From: a virus
Direction: 5' to 3' (one strand)
DNA length: 30,183 bases
IMG/VR virus record: IMGVR_UViG_3300023184_007517
Location: 1-30,183 of that record
In this document: one piece after another, positions 1 to 7,151 of the stretch
Layout: every line of letters begins with the position of its first letter
How positions within the stretch are numbered: the stretch's first letter is position 1
Program-made: the position numbers and the translations under genes
The notes under the pieces: model-generated
Databases searched by the model: none
What the model was told of the DNA's origin: nothing
The model's input: the letters and a program-made list of their open reading frames with translations, nothing else

Positions 1-36
1 GAAGTCGGCGCAGGGGTCGAAGTCGGCACAGGGGTC
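1..36. repeat. Two 18-bp tandem units encoding a Pro/Thr linker
   Basis: The unit GAAGTCGGCGCAGGGGTC occurs at 1-18 and again at 19-36 with one base changed. Read on the minus strand it codes for the six-residue unit TPAPTS/TPVPTS in the partial structural gene. The array reaches the window edge, so the total number of copies is unknown. Confidence 0.8.
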
Positions 37-461
37 GATTGCGAACAACAACAATCGCCTACAACTTTAACACTTGCGCCGCCAAACTCACATTCGCAAA
101 TAAAATCCATACTACTAACATCACCAGTAACAGATAAAGTACCGCGCAAATAACTTGTTATTTTTTTAAGACTAGTATCAAATATTCGCAAATCATAATT
201 GTAAATCCCCTGAGGCATACCCATAATACAACCGCTTACACGGCTTAAAATTATAGTATCATTATTTACAATATCAATTGTTCCATCATAAGTAGACCAG
301 CTTAAGACTATTGCATAATTCTTTTTATTTTTTACCTCGGCAATAACCTCAGCGCCGACAACATTCAAATATCCGCCAGAAGAGTCTTTAATTTTAAACG
401 TAATAGGTCCGTAAGCATCGCCCCTGTAAGCATCGGGTAAATTATAAGTAGTTGGAATCAT
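1..461 (-). CDS. Phage structural protein with Ig-like N-terminal domain, C-terminus cut by window edge
   Basis: This open frame starts with ATG at 461 and runs off the left edge, so 153 residues are visible. The N-terminal ~110 residues (start MIPTTYNLPDAYRGD) have the pattern of a small beta-sandwich found at the start of tailed-phage baseplate/fibre proteins: a YRGD...ITFKI opening, a middle strand pair, a PQGIYNYDLRIFD segment and a closing RGTLSVTGDV strand. I infer a virion role from that pattern and from its place next to the capsid genes. After it come a Cys-rich stretch (ICECEF, then GDCCCSQ) and a Pro/Thr linker made of six-residue units (TPVPTS, TPAPTS), which continue past the edge. 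It lies downstream of the capsid gene's terminator, so it probably has its own promoter in the A/T-rich gap 462-571. No clear ribosome binding site is visible. The exact function is not identified. Confidence 0.7.
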   Translation of the reverse strand, partial: MIPTTYNLPDAYRGDAYGPITFKIKDSSGGYLNVVGAEVIAEVKNKKNYAIVLSWSTYDGTIDIVNNDTIILSRVSGCIMGMPQGIYNYDLRIFDTSLKKITSYLRGTLSVTGDVSSMDFICECEFGGASVKVVGDCCCSQSTPVPTSTPAPT

Positions 462-571
462 AGATATTTGAAATATATTAAAAAAATATATCTTTTAGCA
501 AGATAACTAAATAGTTTACACATTTAATAGTAATTCTTATCATTAAAAAAAATTTATCTCATAAAAAGAAA

Positions 572-595
572 AAGCCCCGATTTTCATCGGGGCTT
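572..595 (-). terminator. Rho-independent terminator after the capsid gene
   Basis: A perfect 10-bp stem (AAGCCCCGAT at 572-581, ATCGGGGCTT at 586-595) has a four-base loop. On the minus strand it is followed by a T-rich run (complement of the A-rich 561-571). It lies 24 bases beyond the capsid stop codon and is the strongest terminator in the window. It should end the head-gene transcript before the next minus-strand gene. Confidence 0.9.
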
Positions 596-619
596 CTCTT
601 ATTTTGTTTTATTCGTTTT

Positions 620-1750
620 TTATACGATAATACCAGCAACTGCACGAGCATCAAGAGCGACGCGACCCTCTTCGAGTCCGCCGTAGAATCCAACCTTACC
701 AGAACGAGCCAAAAATTGGTCGTCAGGGCGAAGATTGAAGCTTCCGCCAGTTTCAGCATTAACAGCCAAAGTGCGGATGAATGATCTGCGCGAGCGATCA
801 ATACCGATAAGAATCTCATCCTTGAGATAAGAAGGATTAGCCCCAAAATCAGAAGCGCCAGTGCCATCTGCTTTTGTAAAGCTTTTTCCACCAGCAATTT
901 CATCAAACAGAACGTTATATTTGCGACCAACGCCAAGTTCAAGCAATTCATGAAGCGTGACGCCCCAGATATCACTCATTCCAGCTGCGCTGAAAATACG
1001 CTCACGAACTGAATCAGTAAGAGGAATTCCAGTAGTATTACTACTAATGCCCTGCTTGCTATTCACTGGATTATAAGCGAATGAACGAATTTGCTCCATA
1101 ATTTCAGGAGAAACATACAGATCGGTTAAACCGCGACCTTCGTTTCCAACTGGGGTGGCACCGTTATAGGCGGCGTTTAATCTCTTGAGGAGGGTAATAG
1201 CTTTATTGATGTCATCTACTTGGAAATTGCCAGCCGATTGAGCTCTAAATACGTGATTGAGACCCCTTGTCTGAGCGTCAGCAAGCATTTTAAGCACAAC
1301 GTACCAAGCGTTTCTTTCTTGTTTAATAAGAACGTCGTTAGAAAGTCTCTCAAGACCCCTGGCGACAACATCCAAACGGCATTTGCGAACATATCTTTTA
1401 TCAAAGCTAATAGCGGAATCCAAAGTATAGGTTGAAACCTTGATCTCTTGGAAGCTGCCAATTTGCTGAGTAGGAAGACCACCAGCTACAGTTTGTTGCC
1501 AAACTGAGAAGGTGCCCTCTGGCTCGCCATAATAAAGATCAACTGGGATAGATGGAGAATCGTCTTCATCATAACTCATGTCTTCATAAATAGCAGAAGC
1601 GGTACCCGCCTGAAGAAGAACTTCTTGGATAACTGGAGCAATGAACGCTGCAAAAGCATCCTGAGCTTCAAGAGCTTGAACTTTATTGCTGGAGCCCATT
1701 GCCTTCACTAACTCAACCTGCTCTGGTGTTTTTTCAAATTTAATTTTCAT
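620..1750 (-). CDS. Major capsid protein
   Basis: This 376-aa protein is called the major capsid subunit from its length, composition and position. It is last in the order protease-scaffold, decoration protein, capsid, which is the usual order of HK97-fold phages, and a strong terminator follows it. The N-terminal ~35 residues are helical and charged, and could act as a delta-like scaffold segment. They are followed by an acidic loop (SYDEDDSPSIP) and mixed alpha/beta sequence typical of the HK97 fold. The C-terminus (ARAVAGIIV) is hydrophobic. The start is ATG at 1750. The 36-base gap to the previous gene has an A-rich leader and no obvious Shine-Dalgarno sequence. No transmembrane or lectin-like domain is seen. 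Assignment to the HK97 fold is an inference; a structure prediction would settle it. Confidence 0.85.
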   Translation of the reverse strand: MKIKFEKTPEQVELVKAMGSSNKVQALEAQDAFAAFIAPVIQEVLLQAGTASAIYEDMSYDEDDSPSIPVDLYYGEPEGTFSVWQQTVAGGLPTQQIGSFQEIKVSTYTLDSAISFDKRYVRKCRLDVVARGLERLSNDVLIKQERNAWYVVLKMLADAQTRGLNHVFRAQSAGNFQVDDINKAITLLKRLNAAYNGATPVGNEGRGLTDLYVSPEIMEQIRSFAYNPVNSKQGISSNTTGIPLTDSVRERIFSAAGMSDIWGVTLHELLELGVGRKYNVLFDEIAGGKSFTKADGTGASDFGANPSYLKDEILIGIDRSRRSFIRTLAVNAETGGSFNLRPDDQFLARSGKVGFYGGLEEGRVALDARAVAGIIV

Positions 1751-1786
1751 ATTTTTTTACTTGTATTTTACGATTAATTGTTAAGA

Positions 1787-2320
1787 TTAAAGCTTGATGT
1801 CGATCAAAACGAATCCGTGAGAATCCTTAGGACCGAGAGCTTTGGCAACTGCATTTGCAGAACCAGGAGCGACAGTTTTAAGTGATCCATCACCAGCGTC
1901 AGAGATGGCTAAGCCGCTGCCAAAAGTAGGAGTTCCAACCACGCCGCTATAAAGGAATACGCCACGTTTTACAACGGGCACAGCTTCACCGCTAATAACC
2001 ACATCGCGCTCAGCAGCTTTACGTGGTTCAAATTTCAAAGGATAACCATTTTCATCAACGCTCTTAACGTCTTTAAGGGTCATTCCAAGAACCATAGCTG
2101 GAGCAGTTCCAGATGGAGCAGCCGCAACTCTATTCTTCACATTGAAACGCGCGGATATCGTATTATGGATAAAGCTGTCATCTTCAAAATTTGGTGTAGC
2201 ATCAAGATCAAATCCGCTAACGGCAGCCGTAACGAAAGTTCCCTTGTTGCTTTCACCCTGAAGAGCAAAAAGGTTAATAACCTCATGCTCGCTATAATCT
2301 CTAAAAGGTCTAATTGTCAT
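1787..2320 (-). CDS. Head decoration/stabilisation protein candidate
   Basis: This 177-aa protein lies between the protease-scaffold and capsid genes, the slot used by capsid-stabilising proteins such as lambda gpD and the DUF2190-type decoration proteins. The sequence is rich in short beta strands, Gly, Ala and Val, with no transmembrane segment or catalytic motif. The second half (from about residue 100, VVISGEAVPVVKRGVFLY) reads like a small beta-barrel; a glycine-rich loop follows and the chain ends in GFVLIDIKL. The start is ATG at 2320 after an A-rich leader without a Shine-Dalgarno sequence. The role is inferred from position and fold impression only. A head-tail connector or fibre-like head protein is less likely. 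Confidence 0.6.
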   Translation of the reverse strand: MTIRPFRDYSEHEVINLFALQGESNKGTFVTAAVSGFDLDATPNFEDDSFIHNTISARFNVKNRVAAAPSGTAPAMVLGMTLKDVKSVDENGYPLKFEPRKAAERDVVISGEAVPVVKRGVFLYSGVVGTPTFGSGLAISDAGDGSLKTVAPGSANAVAKALGPKDSHGFVLIDIKL

Positions 2321-2355
2321 ATTTTTGTTTTTATTTAATTGTTAATTGTTTTTAC

Positions 2356-3039
2356 TTACTTATTTACTTCTATTTTAATAGTGTCGCTATTGAAAGCTCT
2401 AGCAAATTTTTGTCTAAGAGTGTCTTCAGCAACTGCCCCATTTGGAAGAGCAACTTCTTCTGCTTCAACTTTTTCAAGTGCTAAAGCAGCCTCTTGCTCT
2501 TTCTTTTCCTGTTCTGAAGCAATCACTTCAGCAGATTTATTTTTTTCAGATGAAGCGCAGCCTTCTTTTTTTTCTTTCATTTTTTGTTCAGACGCTTTTT
2601 TCTCCATCATCATTTTTTTATTTTTGCCTTTTGCAAAAACATTGAAAGCTTTATACCATTTTTCAAACGAGTCAACTTCGAGGTTTTTAATTTGCTCTCC
2701 AATCACCTGGCGCTCCTCATCGTTAAGATCAAACTCTTCATCCAAAGTGGTCATTCTATTTTGGAATGTTTCCTCTATCTCTCGAGCCTGAGCTTCGATT
2801 TTGATTTTTTCAAGTTCGGCTTTTAACTGCTCGCCCACTTGCTTTAATTCTTCGAGCTGGCTCTCTAATTCGACTTTTGTTTTTTCAGCTTCGGCAATAA
2901 CGCTGTCTTTAGCGGACTGCTCTTCTGCGAACTTTTCACCAGCCTTTTTAATTTCTTCTTCAAATAAGGCGCGAATATCTGTCGCGCAAATTTGCTTTAA
3001 AGAGTCATCATTTAAATCTTGAATAGATTTTATAAGCAT
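2356..3039 (-). CDS. Nested in-frame scaffold protein (internal start of the protease gene)
   Basis: An ATG at 3039 (codon 347 of the protease-scaffold gene) is preceded by AAGGA at 3050-3054, ten bases upstream. That is a better ribosome binding site than the parent gene has. Translation from it gives a 227-aa protein starting MLIKSIQDLNDDS that contains just the coiled-coil region. Lambda C/Nu3 is the known precedent: a scaffold made from an internal start in the protease gene. The polar linker before this Met marks the domain boundary. That the shorter product is made is an inference. Confidence 0.5.
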   Translation of the reverse strand: MLIKSIQDLNDDSLKQICATDIRALFEEEIKKAGEKFAEEQSAKDSVIAEAEKTKVELESQLEELKQVGEQLKAELEKIKIEAQAREIEETFQNRMTTLDEEFDLNDEERQVIGEQIKNLEVDSFEKWYKAFNVFAKGKNKKMMMEKKASEQKMKEKKEGCASSEKNKSAEVIASEQEKKEQEAALALEKVEAEEVALPNGAVAEDTLRQKFARAFNSDTIKIEVNK

Positions 3040-4077
3040 TTTATTATTTTCCTTTTCGTTTTTTTCTTGTTCAAAATTTTTTGACGCGGCTATTTGTTCC
3101 GAATCTATTTTATTTGAAATTATATTTATATTTGTTTCTACAGGTCTTTCAGATAATTGGGAACTTTCAGTTAATTGGAAACTTTCAGTTAATTTAACAT
3201 TAGATGCATCAACTTCAGTAGAATCATCATCCACTTGTTTGTCATTAGCAATCCGCATTTCTAAATCATCCGAACCAAATACTTTAACCCCTTTAACATC
3301 AGCGGCAGGATTGGTTGTAAATCCTATTCCAAGCGGTAAAACTTCACCAACTAAATTTATGTAAAGAGGTCTGCCATCTTCATCAAGACCCTTCCCTCCA
3401 AAATGGGCGAGTTTGTCTTTTAGCTGGTCAATTTCTCCGCTGTCGGTAAAAACAACAGCCTCGGAAAGATTTTCAGATCCCTTTGCGATATTAAAATCTT
3501 TAAATCCCATTTCCCAGCTTGTTGATATGCTTAAATACGATTGCGAAAATGGGTCAGAGGATTCCTCTAATTTAGTAGCAAATTCGTCATTAACAATTCT
3601 CCAAACAAAACCACTTAAAACAACATTAAAAGGGTCCTTTTTATCTTTTACTTCCTCAAGAGTAAGCGGCTTGTCAGTACCGTATTCGCTAAAGCCATAT
3701 CCAGTTATCAATCCGGCAACGTTCTTTCTCTTATGCTCGATATTCATTGGCTTAAATTTAAAATTATCAACCGAAGAAAGAGCAACGTCCGTAGAAATAA
3801 CTTGACCATTTTTATTAGCCCTATTGACGACAAAAGCATTAAAAGCAACGCCAATCAGGTCATAATTTTTTTCCAAATCAATAGATGGATCTAAAAACGG
3901 CTTTAAAGAATCTATTCCAGCTTTTGCAATGTTAATGTCGTTATCCTGCGGTAAAAAAACCTTGACAGGATCAGACGCGAAAATAGTTTCGAGTGGAAAC
4001 TTAATTTTGACCGATGGTCTATACTCTTCTGCTACGAAATCTTTTACCCAAATATAAGAATTTTCAAATGTAGGCAT
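2356..4077 (-). CDS. Prohead protease fused to capsid scaffold
   Basis: This 573-aa protein appears to join two head-assembly functions. Residues ~45-275 look like a prohead maturation protease of the HK97/U35 type. There is a conserved His in PMNIEHKRK, a Ser-rich strand (SQSYLSISTSWEMGF) fitting the nucleophile region, and a closing LPLGIGFTTNPAADVKGV segment. Residues ~305-345 form a polar linker. From ~347 to the end the chain is charged and largely coiled coil (for example EKTKVELESQLEELKQ), as expected of a scaffold that fills the procapsid and is then digested. The gene follows lysozyme after a 72-base A/T-rich gap and precedes the decoration protein. The start is ATG at 4077 with no Shine-Dalgarno sequence. 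An in-frame internal start at 3039 could produce the scaffold alone. Confidence 0.8.
   Translation of the reverse strand: MPTFENSYIWVKDFVAEEYRPSVKIKFPLETIFASDPVKVFLPQDNDINIAKAGIDSLKPFLDPSIDLEKNYDLIGVAFNAFVVNRANKNGQVISTDVALSSVDNFKFKPMNIEHKRKNVAGLITGYGFSEYGTDKPLTLEEVKDKKDPFNVVLSGFVWRIVNDEFATKLEESSDPFSQSYLSISTSWEMGFKDFNIAKGSENLSEAVVFTDSGEIDQLKDKLAHFGGKGLDEDGRPLYINLVGEVLPLGIGFTTNPAADVKGVKVFGSDDLEMRIANDKQVDDDSTEVDASNVKLTESFQLTESSQLSERPVETNINIISNKIDSEQIAASKNFEQEKNEKENNKMLIKSIQDLNDDSLKQICATDIRALFEEEIKKAGEKFAEEQSAKDSVIAEAEKTKVELESQLEELKQVGEQLKAELEKIKIEAQAREIEETFQNRMTTLDEEFDLNDEERQVIGEQIKNLEVDSFEKWYKAFNVFAKGKNKKMMMEKKASEQKMKEKKEGCASSEKNKSAEVIASEQEKKEQEAALALEKVEAEEVALPNGAVAEDTLRQKFARAFNSDTIKIEVNK
3050..3054 (-). 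promoter_or_regulatory. Internal ribosome binding site for the nested scaffold
   Basis: AAGGA on the minus strand lies inside the protease-scaffold gene, ten bases before an in-frame ATG at 3039. Most genes in the window lack any such motif, so its presence exactly at the domain boundary is noteworthy. Confidence 0.5.
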
Positions 4078-4149
4078 TTTAATAATTTATTGTAATTTTA
4101 TTTTACACAATTATATAAAAAATGTCACTTTATTTTATATAAAATTGAT

Positions 4150-4767
4150 CTATATGCAGGTTTCAATTAATTTAGCTTCTGCTTCTCTTCTATCCAACAA
4201 ACCATCCAAGTTCTTACCAATCCAAATTCGTTTCATATTGCGAAACTCCTTTGCGATTTTTTTGTAATCCTTCTTGGCAATTAAGTTTTTTATGCTGACC
4301 ATCTCTTTTCTCGAATCCCCTTTAAGACTGGTTCCTCTATTGAATACTAAAGAAATTATAGCTCCGTAAGCATCTGGATGCAAATCTACTAAACCGGGAA
4401 ATGTTTTTTCTGCAAGTTTTGTAAATTTTGGCCAAGTGAGTTTTTGAAAAATCTCCAATGCCTTATCCCAGCCAACAACAATCCCCGCTGCTCTTAAGCT
4501 TTTTGTGTATTCTTTTCCCCTTTCTCCCGACTTTCCCGATGCTCCTTGAATTTGTTTTATTTGGTCTTTTGGAAGAAATGAAAATATTTCAGCAAGCTCT
4601 GATTCAGAATAATAAGCACAATCTACGCCAATGGCAATGGTCGACCCAGAAGCTCCACCTGGCCAAGTAAATTTTGAAAGATATTTCTCATAATAAGACC
4701 TACCGCCTCCAACTTCATATTGGAGCAAAAGATCTAATGTTTTAGGAGAAGGCTTAGATGAGTTCAT
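4150..4767 (-). CDS. Endolysin, T4-lysozyme/pesticin-like muramidase
   Basis: This 205-aa protein is expected to cut the glycan backbone of host peptidoglycan at lysis. The N-terminal third carries the family pattern: a catalytic Glu in LLLQYEVGGG (about residue 18), then WPGGASGSTIAIGVDCAYYS, which matches the Thr/Asp active-site loop of pesticin- and T4-type lysozymes. The rest is helical, with NRGTSL and a terminal LLDRREAEAKLI helix typical of the family. No signal peptide is present, so it should need a holin. The start is set at ATG 4767 rather than 4773, because AAGGAGG at 4774-4780 directly abuts the first ATG but lies six bases from the second. It overlaps the preceding holin candidate by 14 bases, suggesting translational coupling. 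Confidence 0.85.
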   Translation of the reverse strand: MNSSKPSPKTLDLLLQYEVGGGRSYYEKYLSKFTWPGGASGSTIAIGVDCAYYSESELAEIFSFLPKDQIKQIQGASGKSGERGKEYTKSLRAAGIVVGWDKALEIFQKLTWPKFTKLAEKTFPGLVDLHPDAYGAIISLVFNRGTSLKGDSRKEMVSIKNLIAKKDYKKIAKEFRNMKRIWIGKNLDGLLDRREAEAKLIETCI

Positions 4768-5179
4768 AATCATCCTCCTTTGTGTTTGTTTGAATAACAG
4801 TTACTTCATCGATTGTTTCAGTCATTCCTTGTAAAGACGCGCTAGAATTGCTTCCGTATTTTAAATCCACGGCAGCTTGAGCACCAACATAAGAAGCTAT
4901 AATAATAGCTAAAATCTCAATAGTTTTTGAAAATATAGTAACGAATCCGCTGACGAATTCTGGAGCTTCGTGTGGCAGTAAAAACATTATGCCTATACTA
5001 ATAAAATAAAAAAATGCTAAAATAGTAACGGATGTAAGAACAATAAAGAATTTTTTAGATTCCATATGATTTATAGATTTTAATCTATCTACGTCTTGAG
5101 CCGGGGTATTTGGCGGAACATAATTATTACTCAAAAATGAAACCGCAGTCATGGCAGCATTTTTTATTAATTGTATCAT
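4754..5179 (-). CDS. Holin candidate
   Basis: This 141-aa protein has two predicted membrane segments: about residues 45-70 (FFIVLTSVTILAFFYFIS...) and 80-108 (FVSGFVTIFSKTIEILAIII...). A short acidic loop joins them, and a ~30-residue polar tail ends in KEDDYELI. A small two-TM protein whose gene overlaps the endolysin gene is the standard picture of a holin, which opens the inner membrane for lysozyme release. No sequence family is recognised, so the call rests on topology and context. The start is ATG at 5179; the stop of the GAF gene lies five bases upstream. A membrane protein unrelated to lysis remains possible. Confidence 0.6.
   Translation of the reverse strand: MIQLIKNAAMTAVSFLSNNYVPPNTPAQDVDRLKSINHMESKKFFIVLTSVTILAFFYFISIGIMFLLPHEAPEFVSGFVTIFSKTIEILAIIIASYVGAQAAVDLKYGSNSSASLQGMTETIDEVTVIQTNTKEDDYELI
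4774..4780 (-). promoter_or_regulatory. Strong Shine-Dalgarno of the lysozyme gene
   Basis: AAGGAGG on the minus strand sits six bases before ATG 4767 and decides the start between two ATG codons. It lies inside the last codons of the holin candidate, so it also encodes part of that protein (KEDD). It is the only full Shine-Dalgarno sequence noticed in the window. Confidence 0.7.
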
Positions 5180-5183
5180 AACA

Positions 5184-5828
5184 TCAATGCTTTTCTACTG
5201 AAACTATAGCAACATAACCAGCTAAAATTTTTGACTCGACCTCTAGTTCCATATAGAGTTCATCACTTAATTTTCCAATATCACTATTGAAATCAACACC
5301 AAGCACCCCTATAAAGTCACCCTCCAAACAAATAATTGGAAACATGTATGATCTAATAACTCCTCGATGTAACCAAAAATCTTTAAACGCATTGTCGCTA
5401 GTTTCACCTGTTTCAATTATAACGCCACTCTGATTTTCATTCATTCGCTGCAAAACGCTACTAAAAAAAGAAACCGGAAGGTTTTGAAGCTTCATGAAGT
5501 CAGTAGAAACGCCAGCTTTTGTAGACTCGAACGTTGCGGACATCTTCTTCATACTCTTATTGCCTGGATAAAAATTTCCGCCATTATGAAATTGAGCTAT
5601 CCAAATTCTGTCTAAATCATATTTGGATTGTAATTTATTCAACGTATCGTTTATTTTTTGCTGAATATCTATTGTTATATTAAAATCATTACGCCTTTTT
5701 GATATATCTCTTATCTTTCTTACGCTTAAAACATACTTTATGTAAACAACTAACGCCGGTCCAATTATCCCAGTTAAAAAAGCTATCATTACGGGCACAA
5801 AGTCTGAAGGAATAAACGAAGATATCAT
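5184..5828 (-). CDS. Membrane-anchored GAF-domain protein
   Basis: This 214-aa protein has one N-terminal membrane segment (residues ~10-32, FVPVMIAFLTGIIGPALVV) and then a cytoplasmic-type domain with a GAF-like pattern. That pattern includes a helix (INDTLNKLQSKYDLDRI), the strand and turn IWIAQFHNGGNFYPG, a variable middle, and the paired strands MFPIICLEGDFIGVLGVDFN followed by a C-terminal helix. GAF domains bind small ligands or mediate dimerisation. No output domain is attached, so an enzymatic role cannot be claimed. It sits inside the lysis block between the 38-aa membrane protein and the holin candidate, so a role in lysis timing or sensing is conceivable but is pure inference. The start is ATG at 5828. 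Confidence 0.65.
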   Translation of the reverse strand: MISSFIPSDFVPVMIAFLTGIIGPALVVYIKYVLSVRKIRDISKRRNDFNITIDIQQKINDTLNKLQSKYDLDRIWIAQFHNGGNFYPGNKSMKKMSATFESTKAGVSTDFMKLQNLPVSFFSSVLQRMNENQSGVIIETGETSDNAFKDFWLHRGVIRSYMFPIICLEGDFIGVLGVDFNSDIGKLSDELYMELEVESKILAGYVAIVSVEKH

Positions 5829-5875
5829 TATTTAAAATACTAATTGAATTTGTAATACATTATTACATTAAATAA

Positions 5876-5992
5876 TTAAAATATAGATCTTATAATAAAG
5901 CCAAAAATAAAACCAAGTGCAAAAATAATTTTAAGTGCGTGATTCCATATTAACTCTTTTATTTTTTCTTCAATTTGATTTTCTTTTTTCAT
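5876..5992 (-). CDS. 38-aa single-TM protein
   Basis: A short gene encodes 38 residues: a charged N-terminal helix (MKKENQIEEKIKELIWNH) followed by one hydrophobic segment (ALKIIFALGFIFGFII) and a short basic end. Its ATG overlaps the TGA of the lipoprotein gene in an ATGA arrangement (5989-5992), which is strong support for real translation. Position and topology suggest an accessory lysis protein such as a small holin or antiholin. No family is recognised. Confidence 0.6.
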   Translation of the reverse strand: MKKENQIEEKIKELIWNHALKIIFALGFIFGFIIRSIF

Positions 5993-6594
5993 AATATTCC
6001 CTTTATTCTTAAATACGTTGCTCCTCCCATTGCGGCAATCAACAATACTATAAGAATGTTTCTTCGAAGTATAGCCAAATCCTTTTCGACTAATTTTTTT
6101 TGCATTAAGTTTAGATCATTAATCATCTTATCCCGGTTTTCCATCTGGCGAATTAATTCATCATCAACTTGTTTTTTAGCATCAAGCAATCCCGCTGTAT
6201 CTTTTTGAATCTGAATAAATATTTCCTTATCCTTCAAAAGCTGATCATACTCGTCGGTATTAACAACAATAACAGTATCATTCCTATATTTTTCTGGAAT
6301 TATGACTGTTCTATGTTTTCCCACGGGAACAGGATCAAGCTTACTTCCACTAGAAACCGTACCAATATGATGATCGATTTTTTTATATACGGACTCGATT
6401 GGAATTCTATTCTTGGGAGGTCTAACAATCCTTGTTGTTTCAGTTATATACTTATCGGCTAAATCTATCCTGGCAGCTTCCATTGAATCTTTGGAAGCAT
6501 ACACAACCTTAGATAAAGCTTCGGATTGTTTTTCAGTATAAACTGTACAAGAAGAAAGAAGCAAAAAACACAAAAATAGAGATAGCTTTTTCAT
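5989..6594 (-). CDS. Lipoprotein with C-terminal TM: unimolecular spanin candidate
   Basis: This 201-aa protein begins with a lipoprotein signal (MKKLSLFLCFLLLSSC, lipobox Cys at 16). It continues with ~95 periplasmic residues containing a proline-rich and beta-rich part (RIVRPPKNRIP, HRTVIIPEKYRND), then a coiled-coil-like stretch (about residues 112-175) and a C-terminal membrane segment (ILIVLLIAAMGGATYL). Outer-membrane lipid anchor plus inner-membrane anchor in one chain is the architecture of u-spanins (phage T1 gp11 is the type case), which fuse the two membranes in the last step of Gram-negative lysis. It is longer than T1 gp11 (131 aa). The neighbours are a 38-aa TM protein, a holin candidate and lysozyme. 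The start is ATG at 6594. The alternative, a general membrane lipoprotein, cannot be excluded. Confidence 0.6.
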   Translation of the reverse strand: MKKLSLFLCFLLLSSCTVYTEKQSEALSKVVYASKDSMEAARIDLADKYITETTRIVRPPKNRIPIESVYKKIDHHIGTVSSGSKLDPVPVGKHRTVIIPEKYRNDTVIVVNTDEYDQLLKDKEIFIQIQKDTAGLLDAKKQVDDELIRQMENRDKMINDLNLMQKKLVEKDLAILRRNILIVLLIAAMGGATYLRIKGIL

Positions 6595-6605
6595 ACGTAT
6601 ATATT

Positions 6606-6941
6606 CTAGGTTGTCAACTTCTCATTCCAAATTTTTGAATCTTCAACTACATTTGGATTTATTTTTTTATAATTACCAAGATGTCCAACGGTTCTATGGC
6701 AACATATGCCATAACTATAAGACTCGCATAGGGTGATTAAATTGGTTGGTTCGAGTTCTAATTCGGGATGCTCATGAAATGGTTTAATGTGATGTACTTC
6801 TAATTTATCTTTCCCAGCGCATAGTGCGCACACAGGATTTACATCCAAATGCTTTTTTCTTACAGATGACCATTTTGATGATCTACTATGCCCAATAGAA
6901 GCCTTACCCTCAATAACGTCTTTTATTTTTTTAATAATCAT
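6606..6941 (-). CDS. HNH endonuclease
   Basis: This 111-aa protein has the HNH (beta-beta-alpha metal) pattern: zinc-type Cys pair C38/C41 (PVCALCAG), the catalytic HH at 50-51 (LEVHHIKPF), Asn 67 in PTNLITLC with Cys 72, and the closing CHRTVGHLGN. Such small HNH proteins nick or cut DNA. In many phages they sit beside the terminase and assist packaging, but here the gene is about 9.5 kb from TerL, between the fibre and lysis genes. It overlaps the upstream 70-aa gene by four bases (ATGA), so it is part of the operon rather than a free-standing insertion. The sequence around it shows no split gene, which argues against a homing endonuclease. Confidence 0.85.
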   Translation of the reverse strand: MIIKKIKDVIEGKASIGHSRSSKWSSVRKKHLDVNPVCALCAGKDKLEVHHIKPFHEHPELELEPTNLITLCESYSYGICCHRTVGHLGNYKKINPNVVEDSKIWNEKLTT

Positions 6942-7150
6942 AATGGTATTTGCTCTTCAACTAATTCAGAAGCCCAAGGTAAACCTAATCTAATTATTTC
7001 CGCTTCACATTCTTCTTTAGTACCAGCAAAAATATATCCTTGTGTAGAAGTAATTCCTTCAACTTCCAATAATGATATAATTGAAGTATCATTATAAATT
7101 AATTGCCATGGTCCTTGATCAGTTACTGTCCAATTTGGTTGTATATTCAT
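6938..7150 (-). CDS. Hypothetical 70-aa protein
   Basis: This short protein starts MNIQPNWTVTDQGPWQLIYN and ends ELVEEQIPL. It has no membrane segment or metal motif and is mixed alpha/beta with an acidic helix (TKEECEAEIIRLGL). Its ends are tightly packed: the ATG lies one base after the stop of the beta-strand-repeat gene, and its stop overlaps the HNH start by four bases. That supports it as a real, co-translated gene. A tail-fibre accessory or chaperone role would fit the position, but nothing in the sequence shows it. Confidence 0.65.
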   Translation of the reverse strand: MNIQPNWTVTDQGPWQLIYNDTSIISLLEVEGITSTQGYIFAGTKEECEAEIIRLGLPWASELVEEQIPL

Positions 7151-7151
7151 A

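Noticed and set aside
559-975. Second minus-strand open frame of 138 codons over the end of the capsid gene
   Set aside because: It crosses the capsid stop and the terminator and is an out-of-frame shadow of the capsid gene.
4133-4144. 12-base palindrome TTTTATATAAAA after lysozyme
   Set aside because: It is made of A and T only, is expected by chance here, and is not a convincing terminator or operator.
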